Shown here: positions 1-10,523 of the stretch, piece after piece
How positions within the stretch are numbered: the stretch's first letter is position 1
How the letters are laid out: every line of letters begins with the position of its first letter
NCBI GenBank assembly: GCA_030737875.1
Contig: CM060922.1
Coordinates: forward strand, 233,906,335 to 233,970,334
DNA: 64,000 nucleotides
From: Allium sativum
Taxonomy: Eukaryota > Streptophyta > Magnoliopsida > Asparagales > Amaryllidaceae
Direction: 5' to 3'
Notes under the pieces: model-generated
What the model was told of the DNA's origin: nothing
What the model saw: only the letters and a program-made list of their open reading frames with translations
Databases searched by the model: none
Made by a program: the position numbers and the translations under genes

Positions 1-813
1 CGACAGCTCACAACAGAGTCGATCAGCAGCTGGAACACCCTGGTCACCTGTTTCATCGAGCAATTCCGAGTGCACATCTCTCGACCGAAAAGTGTCATGT
101 TCCTGTCTACCATCAAAAAGCGATCCAGAGAGACGCTAAGATCCTTCCTCGAAAGATTCAATGTGGCCGTAGCATCAGTTGATCGGCCCGAGCCATCAAT
201 GGTACTTATGGCCGCCATCGCAGGAGTTCAAAATCGATCGTAATTCTCCATCTCTCTAACTCGAGATCCTCCCAAGGACATCAATGACTTTTATTCTGAA
301 GCCGAGCAATTCCTCCGACAAGAAGATGCCAGCCTGGAAATGGAGAGCCTTGAAGTTCTGGTAGCTAAACAACAAGGTCCATTCGAGGGCAACGGCCGGA
401 ATAAAGAAAGAGGAAAAGCTCCAGAGAACAACGAGCGCCATGTTCGGCCTCGGAGTGAAAACAAATATGATCGCTACACTGAGCTCAATTCCCCCTTGCT
501 CGATATCTATCTCGATATGCGCGAGTCCTTTTCCACTCCAAAACCGCCTCGACGAGAGCCGACCCAGATGGAACTCGACTCTGGCAGGCAATGTTTATTC
601 CACAACGTAGTTAGACATAATACAAATGACTGCCAACATCTGCGCGACCTCATCGAAGGACGGATCAGAAAAGGGGAACTCGCTGAATATGTTAAAAATC
701 GCGCCTCGGCCATGCCACCGCGATCCTCTGCCCAAGCTCCTCAGGCTGGTCTGCAATCTCCTAGAAATGGAAAAGACCCTGAGACTAGCACTCATGGCAT
801 TATCATTAATTAG
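1..813 (+). pseudogene. gag: Tat-like retrotransposon gag, 3' part (element T1)
   Basis: Partial gag of a Ty3/gypsy Tat-like element; the 5' end lies outside the window. Gag forms the virus-like particle and binds genomic RNA. Frame 1 is open from base 1 except for an in-frame TAA at 241-243. It then runs to a TAA at 811-813. The first 80 residues resemble the capsid-type gag domain (the SFLERFN region). The C-terminal part has the CxFHxxxxHxTxDCxxLxxxIE pattern (around codons 198-215) typical of plant Tat gag. No protease or polymerase follows: the stop is succeeded directly by a tandem-repeat 3' UTR, polypurine tract and LTR. T1 has therefore lost its whole pol region, or is a gag-only derivative. 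Lineage assignment is by motif recognition, not by search. Confidence 0.75.
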
Positions 814-990
814 ATTTTTTATCTTTTCTGTCGATGTATTTCTTTCAATAATAGGGACACTTTAATGCTATGTAATCAATCGCTATCCTCGTAGGTTTTC
901 TTTGTAATAGACGCTTAGCAGTCATAAACTTTACTTTTTGCAAAAGTAGATCGACTGTTGTAAAATTTCTAAGCCGAACCAAATTAGTGT

Positions 991-1105
991 TCGCCACTAA
1001 GCCGAGCATGGTTTATGCTCGCCACTAAGCCGAGCATGGTTTATGCTCGCCACTAAGCCGAGCATGTTTATGCTCGCCACTAAGCCAAGCATGGTTAATA
1101 CTCGC
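991..1105 (+). repeat. 28-bp tandem repeat, block 1
   Basis: About four copies of a 28-bp unit with core GCCACTAAGCCGAGCATGG. Each unit carries a small hairpin, GAGCAT / ATGCTC around GGTTT. The copies are nearly identical and the last is degenerate. Confidence 0.9.
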
Positions 1106-1285
1106 CCCCCTGTTTTATGTGGTTAGCGCGGAAGCCCATCACTACTTCAAACACCCACTCTTTCAAGTGAGAAAGGTCGCTTTTTTTTAACACGAGTGTG
1201 GATTACGCTCTCTTTCTTTACACCATGAGCGTGCATAGCTCGTTAAAATAACTAACCCAACATGAGTTGAGCATGAGAAGCACTT

Positions 1286-1430
1286 GCACCAAGCCGAGCA
1301 TGGTTTATGCTCGCCACTAAGCTGAGCATGGTTTATGCTCGCCACCAAGCCGAACATGGTTTATGCTCGTCACTAAGCCGAGTATGGTTTATGCTCACCA
1401 CCAAGTCGAGTATGGTTTATACTCGCCACC
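1286..1430 (+). repeat. 28-bp tandem repeat, block 2
   Basis: Five more copies of the block 1 unit, separated from block 1 by about 180 bp of other sequence. They are more diverged (CCACC/CCACT, GAGTAT for GAGCAT). Where the stem changes to GAGTAT, the last unit also has ATACTC on the other side, so that hairpin is kept. Confidence 0.88.
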
Positions 1431-1519
1431 CTCTAAAGCCAAGTGGAATAAAATGCTCGACCCATGGTTTGTTTTGAATTTGCAGGAACCAACTTTTGTA
1501 CCAGTGGCGATTATCACCT

Positions 1520-1652
1520 CGGCCTTAATACGGTTTCCGATAGTTGTTGGATTTCTGGCCTTAATACGACCTGGTATGGTCGTCGGATTTCTGGTCTTAA
1601 TATAACATCGGATCATCGGTTTTCTGGCCTTAATATGGTCCGGCGCGACCAT
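1520..1652 (+). repeat. ~36-bp tandem repeat, block 3
   Basis: Three to four copies of a different unit with core GGATTTCTGGCCTTAATA followed by a variable arm. In one unit the variable arm is GACC-TGGTAT-GGTC. It is unrelated in sequence to the 28-bp unit. Confidence 0.75.
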
Positions 1653-1721
1653 AGCAGCTCGAGCGTTTGTGCTTCAGTTCAGATTTCAGAATACACCTCC
1701 CTCTACCAATGAAGATATATT

Positions 1722-1734
1722 CTGAGGGGCAAAG
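1722..1734 (+). other. T1 polypurine tract
   Basis: TGAGGGGCAAAG sits directly before the TGTTAG that opens the LTR. This is the usual plus-strand primer position for a + strand element. Confidence 0.7.
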
Positions 1735-2550
1735 TGTTAGCCCTCTTTTTGGCAAGAGTCCCAACGGGCTGAACCGAAGCCCAAAGCGCGACTAACTGAG
1801 CTTCAGAAACACCACAAGATAATAAGGTCGCCTAAGTCACCAATCGACCTATCTCCTGCACGAACAGAAGAAGGCCCGCTCCTTCAAAGGGGTCGCACTC
1901 TCAAGATGAAGATCTTCCTTCCACATATCTCACCTTGACCGATTATCTCGCCTTGGCTGATTATCTCGGAATAGTTTGAAAACCGCCTACCATCACCAAA
2001 TATCCCGACTTTTGAGGCAATGGATACGGTCAAACCATATCCGGACAAAGCTCAACTTTTGATATGCCTTCCAGTGGATGCCACGTCTACCACAGAATCC
2101 GAGGGCACTATTTATGAACATTTGAACCCATCAGCAGCCGAATGTCCGGCCAATCGTCGGAAGCCACGTGTTCGAGCTTTCCCGAAATGGCCGGATAATA
2201 TTGCAGCAGCCTAAGCCATTATTTTCACTTATAAATACCTCTAAGCCTAAAGAGGAGAGGAGTTTTTCTTTGGAAAAGATAGCTTCCATAAGCTTTTCAC
2301 CATTACTCTACTCCCTCATCATTCTCTTTCTCTTCTTGAATTAGAAAAAGCATTGTATTTGTAATCCAAAAAAGATATATGACATATAAAGTGGACATAG
2401 GCACTGACTTTGCCGAACCACTATAAAAATTCTGTGTGTGCTCTTCCTCTTTTTTTTTCTTTTTACTTTTTGCATTTTTTATCTTATATCGTGTGTTGCT
2501 CACGCGATTGGGGGTTGGCCATCATTAGTGACCAACTTTTGACGTCAACA
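1735..2550 (+). repeat. T1 3' LTR (Tat-like)
   Basis: An 816-bp LTR opening TGTTAGCC and closing GACGTCAACA. It has a TATA box at 2230-2237 (TATAAATA). A leader after it contains the AGTGGACATAGGCAC and GCCGAACCACTATAAA signatures common in plant Tat-like LTRs, followed by a T-rich stretch. No second copy is present in the window, so the ends rest on TG/CA form and the adjacent polypurine tract. Confidence 0.7.
2230..2237 (+). promoter_or_regulatory. TATA box of T1 LTR
   Basis: TATAAATA about 500 bp into the LTR and upstream of the conserved leader. Confidence 0.55.
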
Positions 2551-3201
2551 CTAAGTATGATCCTATATGCTATGTAACTCTGATGATTATATTTATCCAG
2601 TGTATTCTATTGTACATTATCTGGTGTATTTAATTATTTCTGTTCTGTTCTTATCTGTTTATGTGTTGTATTCCAAAGATTACCCTTGCACAGTCTCATC
2701 GGGGTTTGGGGTCGTCACAAAACGTGCTTATGATAACACAAATGCGTAGGAACCTTCGATAAGCGATACAACCTAAAAATGAAAATTAAATCTAAAAAGT
2801 AATAATAATAACTAAAAATCGAGCTCTATTGAACGATTAGCAAAATGCCTGACCGAATGTGCAAATCAGAAAATTAAGGTGTACCTTACGACGCACCAAC
2901 ACGAAAAGATAAATAAGCTACACAATGAAAATCGCAGTACGGTAAAGTCTAAAACAGGCTATGGAAGCCATGATCATAAGTTTACAAATAACAAGCAAGG
3001 CTGGCTCCCGCTTACACAAGCCAGACTAAAAAGTATTATGATAAACCAAAAATCAAAATAACAAAACAGGTGAAAACACTATCAGGCCATCAGCACTTAC
3101 ATGGGGTAAGAAATGATACTCTCCCTGGATTCAAGAGTCTCAATGAGTTCGGACCTCTCTTTTTCTAAGGCATGGGTCCGATCAACATTCTCCTTATTAG
3201 C
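2551..3201. other. Unassigned AT-rich sequence between T1 and T2
   Basis: No open frame of interest and no repeat shared with the rest of the window. The first 180 bp are T-rich on the + strand, and 2690-2720 has a GC-rich patch. It is probably flank or 3' UTR of T2, or debris of an older insertion. Confidence 0.4.
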
Positions 3202-3663
3202 CTATTGATCTTTAACAAGAGAAAGCCAGGCACCCATTTGTTTCACAATGTAATCTTTGACAGTTAAAATAAGATTTTCAACCAGATGTGGACATTCCTC
3301 CAACTGATTGAATTCAGCCAATATGCAGTCTTTCATGTTATCCATCTTGCCCGCAATTATCCATCTATCGAATGGGTCAATATACACATCAGAACGAGTG
3401 TTGACTGGACACCGAGCTACAAAGTCCTTAGCAAGTTCAGGATTACAGGGATTGGGAACACGAAGAGGTTCTGGAATGCTTGTAGGGTCCAAGTTGATAG
3501 ATGAAGAAACCATGCGGCTAAGAGCAGCCGGAAAGTCTGGGACAGGAAATTCATCTAGCAAACAACGAATTTGAGTGTCAGTCACACCCAAAATTCCCTA
3601 GCCTCGGGGCATCTTCTTGCCACCAACCCTCCTTGGAAATCGCTTCTTGAGCCTCTTAGACAT
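3202..3663 (-). pseudogene. Antisense extra ORF of Tat-like element T2
   Basis: A minus-strand frame upstream of a + strand polypurine tract and LTR, so it is antisense to element T2. A possible ATG at 3663-3661 starts a basic N-terminus (MSKRLKKRFPRR). After about 20 codons there is an in-frame TAG, then 129 open codons to the stop at 3202. The protein is mostly soluble with no motif I recognise. Extra ORFs between pol and the 3' LTR, often antisense, are a known property of the plant Tat lineage, which is the basis for the call. It could also be chance: no function is assigned. Confidence 0.45.
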
Positions 3664-4504
3664 CAAGAATTCCATCGTCAGACGACCTATTTCAAGAAAG
3701 AAATTAGTGCGGACCCAAACACCGACCTAACCAAACTCCGGCACAAGCAGAGTCATTTCATCAAACAATTTATAAGAAAACGCAAGCACAGATTTCAAAG
3801 AAGGCTACCGGATGATTCATATTCTTCGGAGACAACCACATGAACAATATCTATGTTACACAAAGACCTGATCGCTTCCCAAATCCCAAAGTCCACACAT
3901 GTACGGGACATCCCAACTTAGGGACATATGAGTATTCTAGCACAACAAAGTAAAAATAAAAGAAAAAGAAATTTCCCAAAAACATCATGGTATCATGGAG
4001 CCAACAGGAAATCATTCAAGACAGGCGAGTGCTGCTGCAAATGCTATGGAAATTGATGAAATAAGAAAACCCAAAATCTTTTGAAGAAAAATCTAGGCAG
4101 AAACGTCAAACATAGATTACCTGGAAAGACTTCCCGAAGAAGCACCGCTATGGCCAAAAGATTTCTCGAGAAAGATAAAAATAAAATGAAGCAGGTTAAA
4201 AGGAAACAAGGAAGATTAAAAGGCGTACATCTAGTAAATTCTTGCCACATCAGCCGAAGTATCCGATTACACAAAAATGCCCCATCGAATTCCAGCTGGC
4301 ATCCGAAATTCAGTCGGTCGCACAATAACAGGAAAGATAAGTCCAAGCGTCTCATTCAAAGGTAAAAATACCAGTCAAACTGCAACAAAGCCATTCTAAC
4401 CCTATGCACAAACGACCGACAACAAGTCAGGTTGGAGCCTACCCAAATAATGTGCGACCAAATACATCGAAGCCAGTGATCCTCTACTAAAAGAAATCAC
4501 GAGC
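3664..4504 (+). other. T2 3' region, no gene supported
   Basis: An A-rich stretch. A Lys/Arg-rich + strand open frame at 4081-4365 reflects A-rich composition and has no recognisable domain. I see nothing else here. Confidence 0.45.
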
Positions 4505-4517
4505 TTCGAGGGGCAAG
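4505..4517 (+). other. T2 polypurine tract
   Basis: TTCGAGGGGCAAG immediately precedes the TGTTAATC LTR start. It closely resembles the T1 tract. Confidence 0.7.
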
Positions 4518-5753
4518 TGTTAATCCCTAAAAAATCCATAAGCACATTGAGTAAAGGTTAACGAAAGGACACCCTCTAGGTCGATCGTACACAGCATTTA
4601 GACCAACACACGGAGTGGAATCCAAACATCAAGTCCAAGACAGAATGACCATCCGGTACGACCAACCATAGTTGTACACTACACCAAGGGAAGTGCAACT
4701 CGATAAAGCTAAAGGTCGCATACTTTCGAAGCTCGCTCAGGACAGCGGAAAACACTTAACCCAAATATCGTAGTTCGACCAAGGGTATCAAGACCAGGAG
4801 AAAAGATCGCGCATACACCTGACGACCGCTCATTAATTGCAACAACTATCACTCAGCACTCAGAACAGAAATCTATGGAACGACAACATATCAACTCCTT
4901 AGAAAAGAGTGTCGTAGCATCTCTGAGCCGCAAAACATCGATCGGCCTCCCGGAGATTAAACAAGGCCTTCGCTCGTCAGCTCAGGTCGACGCAACCTCA
5001 CTATGGAACGATAGTCGATCGTTCCTTCATATCATCATCAACTAAATCACGTGCCCACTCGTCAACTGATAGAAACAACCACAACAGAAGAGCCCCAACT
5101 GAAGAGTCACTCGCACAGCTGATCGAGATGCTCGCTCCGTTGAGCCGCTTGTATATGATAACCAACTTTAGCTCTGAATAGCTGGCTACAGCTAGCCAAT
5201 GGCATAACCGTAAATTAATGGAATAAGCGACCCATGACCTGGATAACAGATCTGAGACCATTCCTCAAGGCGAGCTCACCTATAAATACACCATGACTAC
5301 TAGCGAGAAAGGGATCCAATCTTCAATACCATGAAGTGCTGCTAAATTCCAGCCTCAACTACTAATTTGGCCATGGCGTCAAGCACGAAATTAGAACGAT
5401 AAAGACACTCTTCTCCTCAATCATTCATCCAGCTTCTTCCTCTTCAGACTATAGCATTCTCTTGTATAATCCCTAGATTAAAATATATAAACGAGGGTAT
5501 ATTGAGTGAATATTGAGATGTATGAAAGAGAAGATCGATGTATTTTGTAATCCTCGTTATAAGAATGGAAATCACCATCATAGTGGACGTAGGCCTAGTT
5601 AATGGCTGAACCACTCTAAATCTCGTCTCTATTTACCTTTTCTGCATTAACTATCTTTCGATTACTTATTAAACACGGCTCCATTTTCTCCTTACCGAAT
5701 TGGTGAAGTGCAATTTTAGTATCTTGGATGTTTAGACCATTTTTGGTGTAAAC
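4518..5753 (+). repeat. T2 LTR (Tat-like), 3' end cut by D
   Basis: It starts TGTTAATCCC after a polypurine tract. It has TATAAATA at 5281-5288 and the leader signatures AGTGGACGTAGGCC and GGCTGAACCACTCTAAA. The end near GGTGTAAAC abuts TGTTACA, which belongs to (or is shared with) the 3' edge of minus-strand element D. It is about 1.24 kb, longer than and diverged from the T1 LTR, so it is a different subfamily. Confidence 0.7.
5281..5288 (+). promoter_or_regulatory. TATA box of T2 LTR
   Basis: TATAAATA about 760 bp into the LTR, upstream of the conserved leader signatures. Confidence 0.5.
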
Positions 5754-5775
5754 TGTTACACTCCCCCCCTAAAGA
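5754..5775 (-). other. D polypurine tract and 3' LTR stub
   Basis: On the minus strand a TTTAGGGGGGGAG tract is followed by TGTAACA, the LTR start. Then the sequence leaves the LTR and enters the T2 LTR. The upstream context (TTTCGAGGGCAAAAT) matches that of A1, A2, B and C. Confidence 0.75.
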
Positions 5776-5924
5776 AATTTTGCCCTCGAAATTCCTTAAA
5801 TCAAGAAAACATACAATGGTGGCCCGCATGCCTAACAACCGTTTACAAACAATCAAACATACATAACAAGCCTATCCTAGCATGCAGTTTACTAATAAGG
5901 AAATAACTATATCGTGACTAAAAC

Positions 5925-6142
5925 CTTACCAGGCAAAGAGTTTTGGATATGACTTCCTTATGCTTTCCTCGGTTTCCCAAGTACAGTCATTCTCATTATC
6001 GCCCCACTGGGTCTTAACCAATTTCACTGTCTTCCTTCAAAGTTGCTTCGTATCATGTCCGATAATACGAATTGTTCTATTGCTCCCAATTGCCTCAGAT
6101 TCCACTTCGATATCATCTAACTGATCTGGTGAAATAGTCATA
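5925..6142 (-). pseudogene. D chromodomain-like tail remnant
   Basis: Downstream of the integrase, the minus strand encodes a broken stretch ending in a KLVKTQWGDNEND...CTWETEE...SYPKLF pattern. This is the conserved C-terminal signature of plant chromovirus integrases, thought to steer insertion to chromatin marks. An in-frame stop lies upstream of it. It is about one third of the expected tail and is non-functional. Confidence 0.65.
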
Positions 6143-6676
6143 TCAGAATTGTGCACAAACTACCTTAACTAGGAAACATGAAATACATTGTGACACTCCC
6201 ACCATCTTTTTAGGTAATTCAACTTTATATGCCAAATTCCCAACTTGTTCGAGAACTGGAAATGGACCAGCAAACCTTGGTGCTAATTTACCTCCCCTAC
6301 CAAACCGAATGACACTCTTTAACGGAGAAATCTTAACAAATACCAAGTCGCCAACGAAGAATTTCAAATCTCTGCGCCTTTTATCAGCATAACTCTTTTG
6401 CCTATCTTGGGAAGTCTTCATTCGTTGCTGAATAACCTTTATCTTATCTGACGTTTCCCTTATTACATCTGGCCCAAGCACAAACTTTTCACCGGTCTCC
6501 AACCAACATGATGATGAGTTGCACGGTCTTCCATACAAAGCTTCAAATGGAGCCATACAAATACTGGATCGATAACTATTATTATATGTGAATTCAACCA
6601 GATGTAAATGGCCATCCCATGATCCTCCAAAATCCAATATACAAGCTCTCAAGAGATCCTCTAATACATGACTCAC
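6143..6676 (-). pseudogene. int: D integrase, C-terminal half
   Basis: A 177-codon open frame matching the end of the integrase core and the linker: HVLEDLLRACILDFGGSW, then ALYGRPC, VIRETSDKI, QDRQKSYADKRRRDL and the GPF (GPY/F) motif. The same motifs occur in A2's integrase at the same spacing. The frame starts just after the catalytic Glu region and ends in a diverged sequence (QCISCF instead of the expected DVFHVS). It is a decayed piece of a polyprotein, not an independent gene. Confidence 0.8.
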
Positions 6677-7263
6677 CCTCTCTGTTTAACCGTCGGTTTG
6701 GGGATGGTATGCGGTACTGAGATGTAACTCTGACCCTAAAACCTCTTCTAAGCTCTTCCAAAATCCACTAGTAAATAATGGATCTTAGTCACTCAAAATA
6801 CCTTAAGGTACTCCATGAAATCTCACTACCCACTTCATATATAGTTCCGCTAACTTAGTTGTCGTTCTATTCGACTTGACTGGTATAAACCTTGCACTTT
6901 TGGTCAATCGACCCACAATCACCCAAATACGTACTTACGTGACCCGACCTAGTCCTTGGTAAACCATCAATGAAATCCATTGAGACTTGTTCCCATTTCC
7001 ATTTGAGAATTTCCAACTGTTGTAACAAACGCTTGTTTCTTTTGCTCGGGTCTAACTAACTGGCAATTCATGCACGTGGATATAAACTTTCCAACATTTC
7101 TCTTCATCCCTTCCCAGTAATAGGTTTGCTTCATGTCTTGATACATTTTTTTACCACCGGGATGTATAGTTAGTTTTGAGTGATGAAATTCTCTAAGCAC
7201 TTCATCTCTCAATCCATTGACATTGGGTACAACTAGTCTACCATTCTTTCAAAGCTATCCTTC
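6677..7263 (-). pseudogene. int: D integrase, zinc-binding domain and degraded core
   Basis: At 7212-6967 the minus strand encodes the N-terminal zinc-binding domain (KLTIHPGGKKMYQDMK, then CMNCQLV: HHCC type). From 6966 to 6677 the catalytic core is recognisable only in scraps (SDQVE-like and NREGES-like pieces) with several stops, so the D,D35E active site is not readable in one frame. The integrase is dead. Confidence 0.75.
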
Positions 7264-7990
7264 TCAATCAAGTCCATACTTGTTCATCTTCTCACTATCG
7301 ATGCCCATCCCTACCTTTGATACGATTTCCAATAGATTAGGATCGTCCCTTTGACTGGAACCAATCCGTTCAATCAAATTTGGTATGATCGTAAAATTTG
7401 CTAACATCTCTAGATCCAATCCGCGCTTAGGTCTGAAATCATATCCTGCTATATACTCCATCCAGTTGCTTCCGGTCAAGAAACATAGCCCCCAAATTGG
7501 CATGTCTCCTACTCAACGCATCAACTACCGCATTTCCCTTCCCGAATGTATTTGCGATGATGAAATCATATGAAGCCAAGAACTCTAACCATCTCTGCTG
7601 ACGAAGATTTAAATCCACTTGAGAGAAATGATACTTTAATGAATTATGATCGGTAAACAACTCGAACCTTTCTTCAAAGAGATAGTGTCTCCACATTTTT
7701 AAGGCAAACAAGATCGCTGCCAATTCCAAATCATGGGTAGGATATCTTTTCTCATACAGTTTCAGTTGCCGACTTGCAAAAGCTGCAACCCTACCTCCTA
7801 GCATTAGTACAGCACCTAGTCCGGTACCGCAGGCATCCGTGTATACTGTCATCTCTTCGTTCCCTTTAGGAATAACTAACATCAGTGCATACGTTAAGTT
7901 TTCCTTTAGGCTCTTAAATGTGTTCTCACACCTTCTGTCCCAGACGAAAGCTTGATTCTTCTTGGTCAACTGAGTTAACGGTGCCGCCAT
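7264..7990 (-). pseudogene. rnh: D RNase H domain
   Basis: The 183-codon frame 7990-7439 begins in the RT connection (APLTQLTKKNQAFVWD) and carries RNase [15 protein letters not shown], the ELAAILFALK helix, ELFTDHNSLKYHF and the NAVVDALSRR end. RNase H removes RNA from the RNA:DNA hybrid during reverse transcription. The acidic residues in YTDACG, HDLELAA, FTDH and VVDALS are visible. A frameshift near 7450 passes into a second frame (7503-7264) encoding the linker to integrase. It is well preserved but separated from RT by a break. Confidence 0.8.
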
Positions 7991-8012
7991 CTTGGAGAAG
8001 TCTTGGACAAAC

Positions 8013-9002
8013 TTACGATAATATCCATCTTAACCCCAAGTAACTTCTCACGCCCGTTGCATTCTTGGGTGTAGACCAATCTTGCACCGTAGCCACCTTC
8101 GTAGGATCCACGACAATACCATTCTCTAAAACAACATGGCCCAAGAACCTCACTTCCCTCCTCCAGAAGTGACACTTAGAAAAAATTGTTTTTAATTTGT
8201 GCTTTCTCAACACCTCCATCACTGTCCTCAAATGTTCCTTGTGTTCTTCCTCTGTCCTCGAGTAAACCAAGATATCGTCCACGAACACAAGAACAAACTT
8301 ATTTAATTGATCCTTGAAAACCCTATTCATATGATACACAAAATATGCTGGTGCATTGGTCAACCCGAATGGCATGACCAACAACTCTTAAAATCCAAAC
8401 GGCATTCGAAATGCCGTTTCAGATATACCCCTAGCTGCTACTCTGAGATGATGAAAACCTATCGGGAGATCCAACTGGGAAAACACTCTTGCTCCATTCA
8501 GTTGATCAAACAAATCATCTATCCATGGAAGAGGATACTTATTCTTTTTAGTCACCTTGTTCAACTCGCGGTAGTCTACACATAACCGAAGGGAACCATC
8601 AGCCTTAGTGGCGAATACAGCTGGAGCTCCCCACTCGGAAACACTCCTTCGGATAAATCCCTTCCTCAAAAGATCACCCACTTCCACCTCAAGCTCTCGC
8701 TGCTCCCTTGGCACCATACGACGAAGTGGCATCACTATAAGTCTGGCATCTTTCACTAAATAATTCCAAAACTCAATCTCTCGGCGTGGTGGAAGTCCGG
8801 TCACTTCCTTGAAGATGTTCTGATACTCGCCAGCAATAGGCACATCTAATAACTCATCCCGCGGGATGTCGAGGGAATGTAGAAAACTAGCCATCACCTC
8901 ATCACTAGGTGGGCGACCCAGTACCACCCTCCGCCGAACATCCACTCTAATGGTCACCGAAGACCCCTCACAGTCTACCACCCCCCATATCTTTGGAGCC
9001 AA
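8013..9002 (-). pseudogene. rt: D reverse transcriptase
   Basis: Two adjacent frames. 9002-8388 holds the N-terminal RT ([39 protein letters not shown]). 8384-8013 holds the palm, with [12 protein letters not shown] and the catalytic VDDIL. The break between them is a single in-frame stop after MPFGF. A further shift near 8020 leads into the RNase H frame. The domain copies genomic RNA into cDNA. Motif order is complete, but the stops mean it cannot be translated as one protein. Confidence 0.82.
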
Positions 9003-9478
9003 TCGACTTCAAAAATAATGCCAAACCCAGTAAAGCCCAAAACAAAGCAATCACAAGCAAACATACATCCATGACTCGATAAGACCAAATTACGACAAAT
9101 CATACTAAGGCTAGTCGAACCACCGATCGGGTTTGTCACAACTAAAGATTTATCGACTATCTCGGGTTCCAATTCCAAACTATCTACCTGGTCACTAGAT
9201 ACGAAGGAATGAGAAGCTCCAGTATCAAACACCACTCGAACTGGATCATCATAAATAGAAAGCATACCTTGAATAATGACACCTTTTCCTTTCTGCACCG
9301 CTGTTGGGGCATTCGACGAAGAAGGAACAACGTTAATAGCATATGCTCTCACGATCTGCTTCTCTTCAGTGGGTTGCAGACATTTATCCTTGAAACATCC
9401 CACTTGGCTATAGTTGAAGCACTTCTTTTCACCAGGTTTTGCTCGACACTCTTTGGATAGTGACCCTTCTTGCCACAA
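8975..9478 (-). pseudogene. pr: D aspartic protease region
   Basis: The frame carries VVFDTGASHSFVSS, the retropepsin active site (DTGA), followed by the [11 protein letters not shown] end of the domain (normally GMDWL, here EVDWL). Upstream in the same frame is a decayed second zinc knuckle (CFNYSQVGCFKDKC). Protease cuts the gag-pol precursor. It overlaps the RT frame at 8975-9002 because of a frameshift. Confidence 0.78.
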
Positions 9479-10315
9479 CTATAGCACTCGATATCTTTCT
9501 TATTCTTCTTTTTCTGACCATCCTTGGTCCGATTCTGTTTCCTCTTAGTCTGGGAATTATTCTTGCTTCCACTGCTTGCCTGCGGCTTTGGCTCCTTTGT
9601 AGGTGTAATGGCAACCTCGGTCTTCGACTTAGGGTAAATGCTCTCAGATCTCAATGCCTTTCCATAATAGATTCGAAAGCCTCATCGATATGGTTTATGA
9701 GCCTCTCCCCAAATACTCATCTAGACCAGTTATGAACTTCTCGTTCTTCTTCTCGACAGTATCGATAAGGGACAACCCATACTTCGATAAGGTATCGAAT
9801 TCAGCAATATACTCCGAGACTACCAAACCATTCTTCTTAAGCTCCAAAAAATTCCTGAACAATTCTAATTTTTGAGTAGTTGGGATAAACTTATCACTGA
9901 AACGGGTCTTAAACTGATTCCAAGTGATTTGATCCTCAGAAGTAGCCGCTCTAATAGCATTCCACCAATTCATTGCCCGGCCTTGAAGTTGACGCGATGC
10001 TAGCTTTCTCTTCATTGCATCATCGATCCCAAAATCCTCGAAGATGCACTCACAAAAATCAAGCCAATCCTGAACCTCCGTTGCCGACTCCGTTCTATGG
10101 CACGGCTACCCACCAAGACTAGTATAGTCCTTATAGAGCTTGGAGAAATCGGCTCTAGGCGCCTGCACTGCTGCACCACCACCATTAACAGCATTAGGAA
10201 CTTCTCCCTGAGCATCCCTAAGCATCTCTCGCATGAAGGCAGTGAACATCGTCATCATATCAGGGACATTCCCATTGTTGGTCCCTGAACTAGGACTCCT
10301 CGTATTTTGGCTCAT
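9349..10315 (-). pseudogene. gag: D gag with zinc knuckle
   Basis: The N-terminus is at 10315 (MSQNTRSPSSGTNNG), the first ATG after the PBS. A stop after codon 69 and a frameshift separate it from the capsid-type gag domain at 10015-9695 (LQGRAMNWWNAI, WNQFKTRFSDKFIP, EYIAEFDTLSKYG). A basic linker follows, then the knuckle start CYSCGKKGH, where another frameshift moves the last Cys into the neighbouring frame. There are at least three breaks in total. Gag coats the RNA genome. Confidence 0.78.
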
Positions 10316-10509
10316 CGCTCAATCGGTAAAAAGAAAACGATTAACCATCTCCTTAGTGGTGCATGTGCAGTGCGACTTCATCCTTAGACATACTAATAGT
10401 ATATATATATATATAGTTCTTGAATACTCAAAATATCACAAATACGCGCTCACATACACGTGTAGTATCTCTTCCTGATGTCTTCCCCTAGGTTAACTAC
10501 GCAACCTAG

Positions 10510-10521
10510 GCTTTGATACCA
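10510..10521 (-). other. D primer binding site
   Basis: On the minus strand TGGTATCAAAGC begins two bases after the LTR end. It is one mismatch from the initiator-Met tRNA site TGGTATCAGAGC used by A1, A2, B and C. Confidence 0.85.
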
Positions 10522-10523
10522 AG

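Larger units (their letters stand above)
814..1734 (+). other. T1 3' untranslated region with tandem repeats
   Basis: No credible coding sequence. The region between the gag stop and the LTR holds three blocks of short tandem repeats (listed separately) and ends in a polypurine tract. Tat/Ogre elements are known for a hypervariable, repeat-rich 3' UTR, and this fits. Confidence 0.65.

Noticed and set aside
2690..2720. Possible LTR end or PBS near GGGGTCGTCAC
   Set aside because: No matching LTR start, tRNA complement or second copy in the window.
4081..4365. Lys-rich + strand frame, possible nucleic-acid-binding protein
   Set aside because: A-rich DNA gives Lys codons by composition, the opposite strand is open too, and there is no domain or start context.
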